DNA of 64,000 nt from a candidate division TA06 bacterium 32_111 (GTDB lineage: Bacteria; Hydrothermota; 32-111). Position 1 is the first letter of the stretch. Each line of letters begins with the position of its first letter. Both the position numbers and the translations under genes were made by a program. Positions 33,485-43,285 of this stretch are shown one piece after another. Where the stretch lies: contig LGFX01000006.1 of assembly GCA_001508335.1 (NCBI GenBank), forward strand, positions 62,001 through 126,000. Reading direction: 5' to 3'. The notes below the pieces were generated by a model. That model saw nothing but the letters and a program-made list of their open reading frames with translations. It was not told the DNA's origin and did not search any database.

Positions 33485-36221
33485 AAAATCGATTCTATTT
33501 TTTTTGGCTATCTTCTCTTTAACACTTTTCGCTTTTAAAACAAACAGAAGCGATTATTTTTTCGATCTCAGACTTGATGATCAAAAAAAGGAGATAGGTG
33601 GTTATGCAATTATTAACTACAAAAATTTTTCTCAGGATACACTTGATAAGATCGTTTTCCATCTTTACGCTAACTATTTTAGAAATGGTAGTCCTTTCTT
33701 TGAAAAGAAAGTTGATCCCCAAAAAGAAGGGTTCACGCAAGTTGATTCAATTTTCGAGGAGGGAGAAAGGAACGATTCTTTCGTTGTTGATGAAACCGTT
33801 GGGTACTTGAAGTTGAAAAGAAAAATCCTTCCAAACGACTCTATAAGTTTAAAGGTCTATTTTAAGAATAAGGTTCCATATCCATTCTTAAGGGAAGGCT
33901 ATGCAAAGGGGAAATATGACATTTCGCAATGGTATCCAAAAGTTGCAGTCTACAAAGATAAAAAATGGGCTGATTTCAAAATAGGAAAGAACAGTGAATT
34001 TTTCAACGAATATGGCGACTACTTTTTGAAAATTGAAATTCCCAAAGAATATTTCCTTTTCTCAACTGGAAGAGTAGAGTATGAGAAAGAGGATTCGATA
34101 TTTCTCGATTCACTTCTAAAGGATAAAAATTACAAATACAAAACTGATAAAAATGATGATACACTGTTCAAGGTTGTAAAGGTTTCAGCGAGGAATGTGA
34201 ACGATATAGCATTTTCTCTCAGGAAAGATTTCTCTTACATTAAAAAATTTAAAGATGGTCTTGAAGTTGAAATAGTGTGTGATAGAAAAAATTATAATAC
34301 TTACAATGAGTTTGTTGATAATGTTTTTGAGATGGTAAAATTTTACTCTGAAAAGTATTTCCCATACCCTTACGATAAGTTGACTATAGTTGATGGACTT
34401 TTGAGAGCGGGCGGTGGAATGGAATATCCACAGTTTATAGTCATGGGACCAGTTATAAGTATAGATAAAAAGTTCAGAAAGATTTTAGATTACAAATATC
34501 TTGAAGACGTTTTATGTCATGAGATCTCCCACCAATGGTTTTACCTTATTAGTGGGTCAAATGAGGCTATAGAACCTTTTATGGATGAAGGGTTCGCAAC
34601 TTACTCCGAGATAAGTTATATGGAAAATAAGTTCCATCAGAAAAACCAGATTACACTTTTTGGTAGAAAAGTAATAGATCTTTTTACTCAACACTACCTT
34701 AATTTTTTAAATCTTCAGAAGAATAAAAAAAGTGTTCCAATAAACTATTCATCCAAAGATACAAAGGATGATAACTATGGCGTATTCTACTCGAAAGGTT
34801 ATCTTATAATTAAAAAGATGGAGAACCTTTTTGGTAAAGATACCTTTGCTCTTTATATGAAAGAGTATTTTGAAAAGTACAACTTTTCACATCCAACCAT
34901 AGAGGAGTTTTATAATTTTCTCGTCCAAAAGAGTGAAGGGAGATACAAAACTTATCTCAAATATCTTATCTATGAAAATGTTTACACAGATTTTTATCTT
35001 TCAAAAGTTTTTGATGATAATGAGAGGGTTAAATTTGTAGTAAAGAACAATGCTTTAATCGATTTACCTGTGGATGTAAGGATAGATCTAAAAGATAAAA
35101 GTTCGAAATTTTTAAGGTGTGAAGTTGATAAGGATACTATAGAGTTGAAAAAAAATGTTATTAAAAATATTGTTATTGACCCCACATATTCCTCGTTGGA
35201 TATAAAGTACAATAACAACTTGTTGAAAAAAAAGATTAGAACACATTTTTTTCCGGAAATTTTTGATATAGATGCTTACAACCTTTACATATTTCCATTC
35301 TTAAAATACACTATTCTTGATAAAACCTCTTTAGGGATCGGTTTGTATTTTTTCGATCTTCCTAAAATTTCTTCCCCATACTTTTCCATTATAGGAGATT
35401 TTGATGGTAGATTTTTTGCAGGTTACAATATTAAAAATAGTTCTTTTTATGTTGATGGTGAATTCAACTCCTATCAGGATGGGCATGTTGGAAATGGAAT
35501 TTTTTACAAATTCACAAAAGAACTTTTATATGTTGAACCAAAATTTTTCTATTTTCAGAATGAAAAAGATTTTGGGCAGATATTTGAAGTTTCATACTAT
35601 TTTAGGAAAAGTTTGTCACCTTCAGAATATTTCAAATACCTTCTTGAAGAGGGAAAAGTGGCATCTTTTAACATGCAATACAGATTTTATAAAAAGGTTA
35701 AAGATGTAAAATTTAAAGGGGAAATGGATTCAAAAATTTACAGCCCCGTTATATACTCTGATTTCAAATCTGCAAAATTGAAGACAAATTTTGATGCGAG
35801 TTACGATTATAAGTTTTTCAAAGGAAGTATAGAATACGATGGAGAATTTTTGAAGGATGAGAGTAACAAAGAAACATCGATAAATCTGTTTTCGAAAAGG
35901 GGAGCTTTGTTCGATAGAAAGAATAAAACTTTTTCGAAATATGGTGTCACTCTGACCGATATCTCTTCAGGTTATGGATACCTAATAGATTCAACCAAAA
36001 CTTACTTTGTATTTAACAGGTTCAGATTGAAACTTAATTTTCTTTATCAGGATTTCATAATAGCAGGTAGAGATATGGATATATTCTATCAGACTGGACT
36101 TCTATTCAATATGGGTGATTTTGGAAAGGTTGAAATACCTGTTTACAATAAAGAAAAAGGTCTGATAATAAAAGATAATCTCTATCTACTTTTCAGTATT
36201 AACCTTGTCAAACTCTTTTGA
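33477..36221 (+). CDS. M1-family metallopeptidase with C-terminal outer-membrane barrel
   Basis: A 914-residue protein: signal peptide (1-22), M1 N-terminal beta domain, gluzincin domain with GGMEYP near 313 (in place of GAMEN), zinc site HEISHQW at 348-354 with the third ligand Glu 18 residues on (HExxH-x18-E), and a YSKGY tyrosine near 438. From about 587 to the end the sequence alternates aromatic/hydrophobic and polar residues in short strands separated by charged turns, ending INLVKLF with a terminal Phe, as in outer-membrane beta-barrels. The start is ATG 33477 with AAGGAG upstream. Likely a surface or periplasmic aminopeptidase tethered to the outer membrane; the barrel call is inference from pattern. 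Confidence 0.85.
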   Translation: MFKKSILFFLAIFSLTLFAFKTNRSDYFFDLRLDDQKKEIGGYAIINYKNFSQDTLDKIVFHLYANYFRNGSPFFEKKVDPQKEGFTQVDSIFEEGERNDSFVVDETVGYLKLKRKILPNDSISLKVYFKNKVPYPFLREGYAKGKYDISQWYPKVAVYKDKKWADFKIGKNSEFFNEYGDYFLKIEIPKEYFLFSTGRVEYEKEDSIFLDSLLKDKNYKYKTDKNDDTLFKVVKVSARNVNDIAFSLRKDFSYIKKFKDGLEVEIVCDRKNYNTYNEFVDNVFEMVKFYSEKYFPYPYDKLTIVDGLLRAGGGMEYPQFIVMGPVISIDKKFRKILDYKYLEDVLCHEISHQWFYLISGSNEAIEPFMDEGFATYSEISYMENKFHQKNQITLFGRKVIDLFTQHYLNFLNLQKNKKSVPINYSSKDTKDDNYGVFYSKGYLIIKKMENLFGKDTFALYMKEYFEKYNFSHPTIEEFYNFLVQKSEGRYKTYLKYLIYENVYTDFYLSKVFDDNERVKFVVKNNALIDLPVDVRIDLKDKSSKFLRCEVDKDTIELKKNVIKNIVIDPTYSSLDIKYNNNLLKKKIRTHFFPEIFDIDAYNLYIFPFLKYTILDKTSLGIGLYFFDLPKISSPYFSIIGDFDGRFFAGYNIKNSSFYVDGEFNSYQDGHVGNGIFYKFTKELLYVEPKFFYFQNEKDFGQIFEVSYYFRKSLSPSEYFKYLLEEGKVASFNMQYRFYKKVKDVKFKGEMDSKIYSPVIYSDFKSAKLKTNFDASYDYKFFKGSIEYDGEFLKDESNKETSINLFSKRGALFDRKNKTFSKYGVTLTDISSGYGYLIDSTKTYFVFNRFRLKLNFLYQDFIIAGRDMDIFYQTGLLFNMGDFGKVEIPVYNKEKGLIIKDNLYLLFSINLVKLF

Positions 36222-36229
36222 TTTAACTA

Positions 36230-36258
36230 TTGACTTGTATTAGATATTTTAATATATT
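36230..36258 (+). promoter_or_regulatory. Promoter upstream of membrane coiled-coil gene
   Basis: TTGACT (36230-36235), 17-bp spacer, TATATT (36253-36258); the ATG at 36284 has AAGGAG in a leader of about 18 nt. It likely also serves leuS and truA downstream. Confidence 0.7.
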
Positions 36259-36283
36259 AAAAAGATAAACATAAGGAGTTTTT

Positions 36284-37567
36284 ATGAAAAAGTCAACCTT
36301 TATAACCTTGTTTATAATTTCAATTTTTGTAATATTGTGTATCAATGCAATTATAGTTTTTCTTTTTACTCCAACAAAATCTTCAGGAGAAAAGGTTAAC
36401 ACGAAAGAACTCCTTCAAAACGAAAGAACAGAAATGGGTTTTAGTATCGCATCCGTTATCGCTGGTGCTGTTCTGGAACCTCTTCTTGACGAAGATGAAG
36501 CTCCAATAATGGATGTTGTAATTTCCACTGTGAAAAACTCGGGTGGCCTTATAGATTATGTTCTTGTTGTTGATTCTGAAGGCACTCTCTTTGGGGACTC
36601 AAAAAAACCTACAAATGTTTTGAAAAGTTTTAACTATCCGAACATAAAACTTCTAAAGAGTGAAAACAGGCTGATCCAGGAAGCTGATAGTAACATTATT
36701 GACATTGGACTGGCTATAAAAACTGGAGATAAAAAGAGGGGAGAAGTTCATTTAGGTCTTAAAAAAGTTGTTTTTGAGGATAAGGGTGGAGAGAAAAAAG
36801 AATCCCCTATTCTCGCAATTATCTTAAATATAATTGTAGGAATTATACTTTCCTTTATATTCGCATTAATCCTGTCTTCGAAACTGTCAGCAAGTGGAGA
36901 TTTCGTTAACCTGAGATCGGCAAAGATAGAGGAACTGAGAAAGCAGGAGGAGGAAATTCAAAAAACTCTGGCTTCAAAACAGAATGAGATAAAAAATAAA
37001 GAAAAGAGAATCGCTGAACTTGAAAAAAAGATCCAAGAGACAGGTTCAAAGTACGATGAGGTTGATAGAATAATAAAGGAAAGTGAACAGGAAATAAATG
37101 AAAAGAGAAAACAGGTTGAGTTCTATGAAAACAAAATCAATGAACTTGTTGAAAAACAGAAAAATCTTAAAGAAGAGATAGATAAAGTTAAGGAGGGCAA
37201 AACATCTGATCAGGAATTAAAGATGTTGAAAAATCAGATAGATACTTTTAAGATACAACTTCAGCAAATAATAAGTGATATTGAAGTAAAAAGAAATGAG
37301 GAACAGAAACTCTCCGAAAGGATAAACCAACTCAAAATGCAAGCATCACAGATTCCACAGAGTGTTCAATCAGGTGGAGGAATTTCAAACATGGATCTTG
37401 AAAAGAAGAGAAAAGAGGAGTTTGAAATAACTCAGAGGATAGTTGCAAAAAGAAAAGAGGAGATAGCTCTTTCCCAGAGGCTTGAACTTAAGAGAAAGAA
37501 GGAACTTGAACTTACTGGAAGAATAGAGATGCTTGAAAAGAAGTTGAAAGATATGGGGAATAGTTAG
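36284..37567 (+). CDS. Membrane protein with Cache-like domain and long coiled coil
   Basis: 427 residues: helix TM1 (about 8-29), an extracytoplasmic domain (30-165, including DYVLVVDSEGTLFGDS, which resembles a Cache-type sensor strand), TM2 (about 172-196), then about 220 residues of cytoplasmic coiled coil. There is no HAMP, kinase, GGDEF or MCP signature. The C-terminus has three 14-residue repeats (37406-37531). It may be a scaffold or sensor acting through a partner. Upstream promoter; leuS follows after one base. Confidence 0.75.
   Translation: MKKSTFITLFIISIFVILCINAIIVFLFTPTKSSGEKVNTKELLQNERTEMGFSIASVIAGAVLEPLLDEDEAPIMDVVISTVKNSGGLIDYVLVVDSEGTLFGDSKKPTNVLKSFNYPNIKLLKSENRLIQEADSNIIDIGLAIKTGDKKRGEVHLGLKKVVFEDKGGEKKESPILAIILNIIVGIILSFIFALILSSKLSASGDFVNLRSAKIEELRKQEEEIQKTLASKQNEIKNKEKRIAELEKKIQETGSKYDEVDRIIKESEQEINEKRKQVEFYENKINELVEKQKNLKEEIDKVKEGKTSDQELKMLKNQIDTFKIQLQQIISDIEVKRNEEQKLSERINQLKMQASQIPQSVQSGGGISNMDLEKKRKEEFEITQRIVAKRKEEIALSQRLELKRKKELELTGRIEMLEKKLKDMGNS
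37406..37531 (+). repeat. Three tandem 14-residue (42-bp) coiled-coil repeats
   Basis: Units of 42 bp at 37406-37447, 37448-37489 and 37490-37531, each encoding KRKeE-x5-x-R-x3 (KRKEEFEITQRIVA, KRKEEIALSQRLEL, KRKKELELTGRIEM). Two heptads per unit. DNA has diverged, protein pattern is kept. Confidence 0.85.
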
Positions 37568-37568
37568 T

Positions 37569-40022
37569 ATGGAGAGAGATTTAAAAAGATTACAGGAAAA
37601 GTGGAATAGAAGGTGGAAGGAACTTTCACTTGAAAAATTTAAAAACGATCCCAAAAAAAAGAAATATTATTTACTTGAAATGTTTGCATACCCATCAGGG
37701 GATCTCCATATGGGTCATTTAAGGAACTACGTTATAGGGGATGTCCTTTACAGGTACAGAATCATGAACGGATATGATGTTTTACATCCAGTCGGATGGG
37801 ATGCTTTCGGTTTACCTGCTGAGGGTGCAGCTATAAAAAGAGGTATAGAACCTGACAAATGGACATACAACAACATAGCTGTTTCATCTTCAACTTTGAA
37901 AAAGATGGGACTACTATACGATTGGGATAGAGAGGTAATAACATGCAGAGAGGATTATTACAAATGGACACAATGGATTTTTATAAAACTTTATGAGAAT
38001 GGGCTTGCATACAGAAAAAAATCTAATGTTAACTGGTGTCCATCATGTCAAACAGTTCTTGCAAACGAACAGGTTGAGCAGAACAAATGTTGGAGATGTG
38101 GTAGCGAGATAACAAAAAAGGAACTTGAGCAGTGGTATTTTAGAATCACATCCTACGCTCAGAGGTTACTCGATGGTCTGGAACTTTTAAAGGATTGGCC
38201 TGAGAATATAAAAACGATGCAGAGGAACTGGATAGGAAGATCTGAGGGGGTAACTGTAGAGTTCAGAATCAAAGGGACAGACAAAAGTATAAAGGTTTTT
38301 ACAACAAGACCTGATACTATTTTTGGTGTGACTTTTCTCGCTGTAGCACCTGAAAATGATATAATCAAAGAATTAAGTTTTGATAAAGAAAAGAAGGAAG
38401 AGATCGAAAAGTATATTGAGAAATCTATAAAGAAGAGTGAGATAGAAAGGAGTTCAACTGAAAAGGAAAAGGATGGTGTTTTTACAGGATACTATTGTGT
38501 TAACCCTTTAAACGGAAAAGATGTTAAACTTTTCGTTTGTGATTATGTTCTCTCTGGATATGGAACAGGGGCGGTTATGGGTGTTCCAGCTCACGATCAG
38601 AGGGATTTTGAATTTGCTAAAAAATATGATATTGAAATAATACAGGTTATTAAACCAAAGGACTCGGAATGGGACTTTTCCAAAAGTGCTTACGTTGATG
38701 AAGGGATAACTTTAAACTCTTTGGAGTTTTCGAATATGGACTCTTCCAGGATGAGGGAAGAGGTTACAGATTACATAGAAAAAAAAGGTTACGGTAAAAG
38801 AAGTGTAAACTACAGATTGAGGGACTGGCTCATATCAAGGCAGAGGTATTGGGGTGCTCCTATACCTATGATACATTGTAAAGAATGTGGAATAGTTCCC
38901 GTGCCGGAGAATGAACTTCCCGTTCTACTTCCAGAGTCATCTGAGGTTGATTTTACTCCCAAAGGTAAATCACCATTATCAAGTCATAAAGATTTTATGA
39001 ATGTGAAATGTCCAAAATGTGGCAGAGATGCTTTAAGGGACCCCGATACTATGGATACATTCGTTGATTCCTCCTGGTACCATCTTAGATATGCGGATCC
39101 TAAAAATGATAAAAGGATATTCGAAAAGGATATTGTTGATAAACTCTTACCAGTTGATATGTATATAGGTGGTGCTGAACACGCTAACGGTCATCTTATA
39201 TATTTTAGATTCATCACAAAAGTTTTAAAAGACCTCGGCTTTTTATCTTTTGAAGAACCAGCTATGGCTCTCTTCAACCAGGGAATGATAATGGATAAGA
39301 ATGGAAAGGTCATGTCAAAATCGGCAGGTAACGCTGTTCCTGTTGGTCCTTTCGTTGATAAATATGGGTCAGATCTTGCAAGAGGAACCGAACTTTTCAT
39401 AGGACCTGCTGGTAAGGATGCTTTATGGTCTGAGGATGGTATAACTGGAATTTCGAGATTTCTTGAAAGGTTTGATAAATTCGCGTCAAAATATAATAAA
39501 CTTTTGGTTAAGAATTACACCCCTAAAAATGAAGTTGAAAAGAAACTCTATGTTAAATTGAATAGAACAATTAAACAGGTTGGAGAGGATATAGAAGGTT
39601 TCAACCATAATACAGCTATAGCCTCTCTTATGGAACTTTTGAATCTCCTTTATAAGGAAGAACAAAACCTCTCATTTGAGTTTTTAAATTTTGTAATGTA
39701 TAAATACACTCAACTCATCTCACCTTTTATACCTCACCTTGCTGAGGAGATATATGAAGGTTACAACGAAAAGGATTCAGTATTCCTTACCTGTTGGCCT
39801 GAGTATGATAAAGAAAATCTTGAAGAGGAAAAGATAACTATTGTAATACAGATAAATGGAAAAGTTAGAGATAGAATGGAGATTGAAAAAGATACTACGG
39901 AGGATGAACTTCTTAAAGAGGCTCTTTCAAGTCCAGTGGTGAAAAAATATCTTCAAGATGGGAACTTGGTAAAACATATATATATCCCCAATAGGTTGAT
40001 AAATCTTATAATCAACAAGTGA
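37569..40022 (+). CDS. leuS: Leucine--tRNA ligase
   Basis: Class I synthetase, 817 residues: AYPSGDLHMGHLRNY (HIGH box near 46), zinc-type CPSC...CWRCG, CP1 editing domain with TTRPDTIFGVTF, GVPAHDQRDFEFA, and the KMSKS box VMSKSAGNAV near 580. C-terminal anticodon and IQINGKVRDR domain intact. One gene as in most bacteria. Confidence 0.98.
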   Translation: MERDLKRLQEKWNRRWKELSLEKFKNDPKKKKYYLLEMFAYPSGDLHMGHLRNYVIGDVLYRYRIMNGYDVLHPVGWDAFGLPAEGAAIKRGIEPDKWTYNNIAVSSSTLKKMGLLYDWDREVITCREDYYKWTQWIFIKLYENGLAYRKKSNVNWCPSCQTVLANEQVEQNKCWRCGSEITKKELEQWYFRITSYAQRLLDGLELLKDWPENIKTMQRNWIGRSEGVTVEFRIKGTDKSIKVFTTRPDTIFGVTFLAVAPENDIIKELSFDKEKKEEIEKYIEKSIKKSEIERSSTEKEKDGVFTGYYCVNPLNGKDVKLFVCDYVLSGYGTGAVMGVPAHDQRDFEFAKKYDIEIIQVIKPKDSEWDFSKSAYVDEGITLNSLEFSNMDSSRMREEVTDYIEKKGYGKRSVNYRLRDWLISRQRYWGAPIPMIHCKECGIVPVPENELPVLLPESSEVDFTPKGKSPLSSHKDFMNVKCPKCGRDALRDPDTMDTFVDSSWYHLRYADPKNDKRIFEKDIVDKLLPVDMYIGGAEHANGHLIYFRFITKVLKDLGFLSFEEPAMALFNQGMIMDKNGKVMSKSAGNAVPVGPFVDKYGSDLARGTELFIGPAGKDALWSEDGITGISRFLERFDKFASKYNKLLVKNYTPKNEVEKKLYVKLNRTIKQVGEDIEGFNHNTAIASLMELLNLLYKEEQNLSFEFLNFVMYKYTQLISPFIPHLAEEIYEGYNEKDSVFLTCWPEYDKENLEEEKITIVIQINGKVRDRMEIEKDTTEDELLKEALSSPVVKKYLQDGNLVKHIYIPNRLINLIINK

Positions 40023-40744
40023 AGTATCTTATTGTTTGTGAATTCGATGGAAGAGGATTTGAGGGGTGGCAGAGTCAACCTTCAAAAAACACTGTTCAAG
40101 ACAAAATAGAAGAGGTTCTTTTAAAAATTTTAGGTGAAAAGATTAGAATTGTAGGTGCTGGAAGAACAGATGCTGGTGTTTCAGCTTACAGATACCCCTT
40201 CTCTTTTAAAACTCAAAGAAAGATTAAAGATATGAAGAAATTCTTACATAGTATAAACTCCCTGATAGAAAAGAGAATATTCTTCCACTCTATAAAAAAA
40301 GTGGATGATGATTTTTCCGCAAGGTTTTCCTGTAAAATGAGAGTTTACAAATACTATGTTTACAACGGCAACAGTCCTTTAAAAAAGGATTTTTACTGGC
40401 AGGTTGATTACAAGATGGATTATGAAAAAATAAAACAATTTGTTGAAGCGATTAAAGGAAAACATGATTTTTCTTCATTCTGTAGAAAAAAATCTTTGCT
40501 CGAAAGTAACGTTGTTAATATGAGTAAAAGTGAAGTAAAGATAAAAGGAAAAGAGTTGGTTTTTACATTCGGAGCGGATAGATTTTTGCATAATATGGTC
40601 AGATTCTTAGTTGGAACGGCAATAGGTTACGGAAGGGGGAAAATAGTTGCTAACCCTTTAGAACTGTTGAAAGTTAGGAATGTAAAATATGCAGGGAAAC
40701 TCGCTCCTGCTGAAGGTTTAATATTTTATAGGGCTTATTATTGA
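40019..40744 (+). CDS. truA: tRNA pseudouridine(38-40) synthase
   Basis: Modifies U38-U40 in tRNA anticodon arms. 241 residues with [13 protein letters not shown], the catalytic Asp in [11 protein letters not shown] near 52, and [15 protein letters not shown] start overlapping the leuS stop (GTGA). Confidence 0.96.
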   Translation: MKYLIVCEFDGRGFEGWQSQPSKNTVQDKIEEVLLKILGEKIRIVGAGRTDAGVSAYRYPFSFKTQRKIKDMKKFLHSINSLIEKRIFFHSIKKVDDDFSARFSCKMRVYKYYVYNGNSPLKKDFYWQVDYKMDYEKIKQFVEAIKGKHDFSSFCRKKSLLESNVVNMSKSEVKIKGKELVFTFGADRFLHNMVRFLVGTAIGYGRGKIVANPLELLKVRNVKYAGKLAPAEGLIFYRAYY

Positions 40745-40754
40745 AGGAGGTCTT

Positions 40755-41411
40755 ATGAAGTTTTTTATAGATAGTGCAAATCTTGATGAAATAAAGGATC
40801 TTGTTAAAAAGGGAATAGTTGATGGTGTAACAACCAATCCTTCTCTCATCCTTAAAGAGAAAGAGAGAACTGGAAAAAGTTTCGAAGAGATAGTATCTCT
40901 TATAGCATCCGTGGTTGAAGGACCAATTTCAGTTGAGGTTAACTCTCTTGAATATGAAGGGATGATAGAGGAAGCGAAAAATTTAGCCTCCATCTCGAAG
41001 AATATAGTTGTAAAAATACCTATGACCGAGAACGGTTTGAAAGCCGTAAAAACTCTTAAAAATATTGGAATAAAAACTAACGTTACTCTTGTTTTTACTC
41101 CAGTTCAGGCTGTTCTTGCTGCGAAATCTGGTGCCACCTATGTTTCACCTTTCATAGGTAGAATTGATGATATTTCTGATGAGGGTATAAAAATAATAGA
41201 AAAGATAATGAAGATATTCAAAAATTACAATTTTGAAACAAAGGTTATCGTTGCTTCAGTAAGAAATCCGATTCACATTTTAAATGCTCTCGAAATGGGG
41301 GCAGATATAGCAACCATTCCTTACAAAGTCTTTACTCAACTTATAAAGCATCCTTTAACTGATTTAGGTATAAAAAGATTTTTGGAGGATTATGAAAAAA
41401 GCAAAAATTGA
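40755..41411 (+). CDS. fsa: Fructose-6-phosphate aldolase / transaldolase-like
   Basis: 218-residue short transaldolase (MipB/TalC family): [23 protein letters not shown], Schiff-base lysine in IVVKIPMT near 88, [16 protein letters not shown]. The family includes transaldolases and F6P aldolases that cannot be told apart by eye. GGAGG upstream. Confidence 0.93.
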   Translation: MKFFIDSANLDEIKDLVKKGIVDGVTTNPSLILKEKERTGKSFEEIVSLIASVVEGPISVEVNSLEYEGMIEEAKNLASISKNIVVKIPMTENGLKAVKTLKNIGIKTNVTLVFTPVQAVLAAKSGATYVSPFIGRIDDISDEGIKIIEKIMKIFKNYNFETKVIVASVRNPIHILNALEMGADIATIPYKVFTQLIKHPLTDLGIKRFLEDYEKSKN

Positions 41412-41994
41412 AATCTTATCACTTACAATTCTATTCTTTTATTTTATTATATCAGGTTGCCAACCAGCAGCAGTTGATAACGACGATTACCCTGTACACG
41501 ACACTCTAACCCTTATTCCAACTAAAGCAAAGATGGTATGCAATAGGGATTATTATCCTTTAATGTTCTCTCTTTTCGATAATTCCCAAAAGAGTATATT
41601 CTGTGTTATGTACAATATAAACAGTTACGAATATGATAACGAAGTTACAAGATTGGTAGATAGACTAATAGTTGCACATGAAAGGGGAGTTGTTGTAAAA
41701 GTTTTGCTTGAACAATCCGATTGGAACAGTGATGTTACAAATTCAAACCATAAGGTTGGTGATAAACTCAAATCTTATGGTGTAGACGTGAGGTATGACC
41801 CTTTGACTGTTACAACCCATTGTAAACTCTTTATAATAGATACACTCTATGTTATGGTTGGTTCTACAAACTGGACTATAAGTGCTGTAAATTCTAACAA
41901 TGAAGCTAACACTCTACTTGAAGGTGAAGAGATAGCACTTGATTTTATAGGTTATTTTGAGGATCTTTGGAAAAATTCTTTTGATGGGAGATAG
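41392..41994 (+). CDS. PLD-like lipoprotein with one HKD motif
   Basis: 200 residues: signal peptide with lipobox ISGC (Cys near 23), then a phospholipase D fold with a single HKD motif [20 protein letters not shown] near 143. Single-motif members (Nuc-like) act as dimers on nucleic acids or phosphodiesters. Lipidation suggests a periplasmic or surface role such as nuclease; substrate unknown. The start lies 20 nt inside fsa. Confidence 0.87.
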   Translation: MKKAKIEILSLTILFFYFIISGCQPAAVDNDDYPVHDTLTLIPTKAKMVCNRDYYPLMFSLFDNSQKSIFCVMYNINSYEYDNEVTRLVDRLIVAHERGVVVKVLLEQSDWNSDVTNSNHKVGDKLKSYGVDVRYDPLTVTTHCKLFIIDTLYVMVGSTNWTISAVNSNNEANTLLEGEEIALDFIGYFEDLWKNSFDGR

Positions 41995-41995
41995 G

Positions 41996-43285
41996 ATGAT
42001 AAAAAGGTATTCAAGAGAGAAGATGTCTTACATTTGGTCTGACGAGAATAGATACAAAAAATATCTTGAAGTTGAACTCGCTGTACTATATGCATATATG
42101 AAAAGTAATGTTATCAGTGAAGATGTATACAACGATATAAAGGGGAAAGCGAAGTTTGATATCAAAAGGGTTGAAGAGATAGAAAAAACTGTAAGACACG
42201 ATGTTATCGCATTTTTAACCGCTGTTGGAGAGAATGTTGGTGAGAACTCAAAATACATTCATATGGGTATGACGAGTTCTGATATGCTTGACACTGCAAA
42301 TGCTCTTATATTAAGGGAATCATTAAACCTTATAGATAAAGGTGTTTCACATCTTAGGGAAACTCTTTTTAAAAAGGCTCTGGAAACAAAAAATATTCCG
42401 ATAGTTGGAAGAACACATGGTGTACATGCTGAAACTACTTCCTTAGGTTTAAAATTTCTCACGATAGTGGATGACCTTGATAGAGTAAAAGATATGATAA
42501 AATTTTTTAGAAAGAGTATTGCGAGGGGAAAAATATCTGGCGCTGTTGGGAACTATGCTAACATCCCTCCCCAAATAGAAGAGATAGCTTTAAAAAGGTT
42601 ATCTTTAAACGTTTCGAGGATCTCATCACAGATAGTTTCAAGGGATATCTATTCCGATTATCTTTTCCTTCTCACAAGAATAGGTTCTATTATAGAAAAA
42701 CTCGCATTGCAGATAAGACTTCTCCAAAGAACAGAAACGAGAGAGGTTGAGGAACCTTTTCTTGAAGGACAGAAAGGTTCTTCTGCGATGCCACATAAGA
42801 GAAACCCAGTTCTCTGTGAACAGATGTGTGGATTATCAAGGGTTTTGAGAGGGTATCTTCTCTCTTCACTTGAAAACATTGCTCTCTGGGATGAAAGGGA
42901 TATAAGTCATTCCTCCGTCGAAAGGATAATACTCCCTGATGCTTCGATACTTGTTGATTATATGCTTGACAGAATCTCTTATATAGTAGGAAATTTAAAA
43001 ATTTATGAAAAAAATATTGAAAAGAATTTTCTTGCATCAAACAACCTTATCTTTTCCCAGAGAGTTTTACTTTTTTTGATAGGGAAAGGTTTAACAAGAG
43101 AGGATGCTTACTATCTTGTTCAGAGGAATGCTATGGAATCATGGGAAAAAGGGGGAGATTTTAAACAACTTCTTAAAAAAGATAAGGAAATATTAAAACA
43201 CTGCTCTGAAAAAGAGTTGGATAAACTTTTCGATAAAAAATATTATTTAAGATTTGTTGAGGATATTTTTAAAAGATTTTCGTAA
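41996..43285 (+). CDS. purB: Adenylosuccinate lyase
   Basis: Acts twice in purine synthesis (SAICAR to AICAR, adenylosuccinate to AMP). 429 residues from ATG 41996, which has GGGAG 5 nt upstream; the frame is open 13 codons further. Motifs: MGMTSSDMLDTA, GRTHGVHAE, and the fumarase/ASL signature GSSAMPHKRNP near 262. No other purine genes nearby. The 3' end overlaps the convergent aldolase gene by 17 bp. Confidence 0.95.
   Translation: MIKRYSREKMSYIWSDENRYKKYLEVELAVLYAYMKSNVISEDVYNDIKGKAKFDIKRVEEIEKTVRHDVIAFLTAVGENVGENSKYIHMGMTSSDMLDTANALILRESLNLIDKGVSHLRETLFKKALETKNIPIVGRTHGVHAETTSLGLKFLTIVDDLDRVKDMIKFFRKSIARGKISGAVGNYANIPPQIEEIALKRLSLNVSRISSQIVSRDIYSDYLFLLTRIGSIIEKLALQIRLLQRTETREVEEPFLEGQKGSSAMPHKRNPVLCEQMCGLSRVLRGYLLSSLENIALWDERDISHSSVERIILPDASILVDYMLDRISYIVGNLKIYEKNIEKNFLASNNLIFSQRVLLFLIGKGLTREDAYYLVQRNAMESWEKGGDFKQLLKKDKEILKHCSEKELDKLFDKKYYLRFVEDIFKRFS

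Noticed and set aside
34994-35218. Minus-strand frame within the M1 peptidase gene
   Set aside because: No start signal, low complexity, inside a continuous conserved gene.
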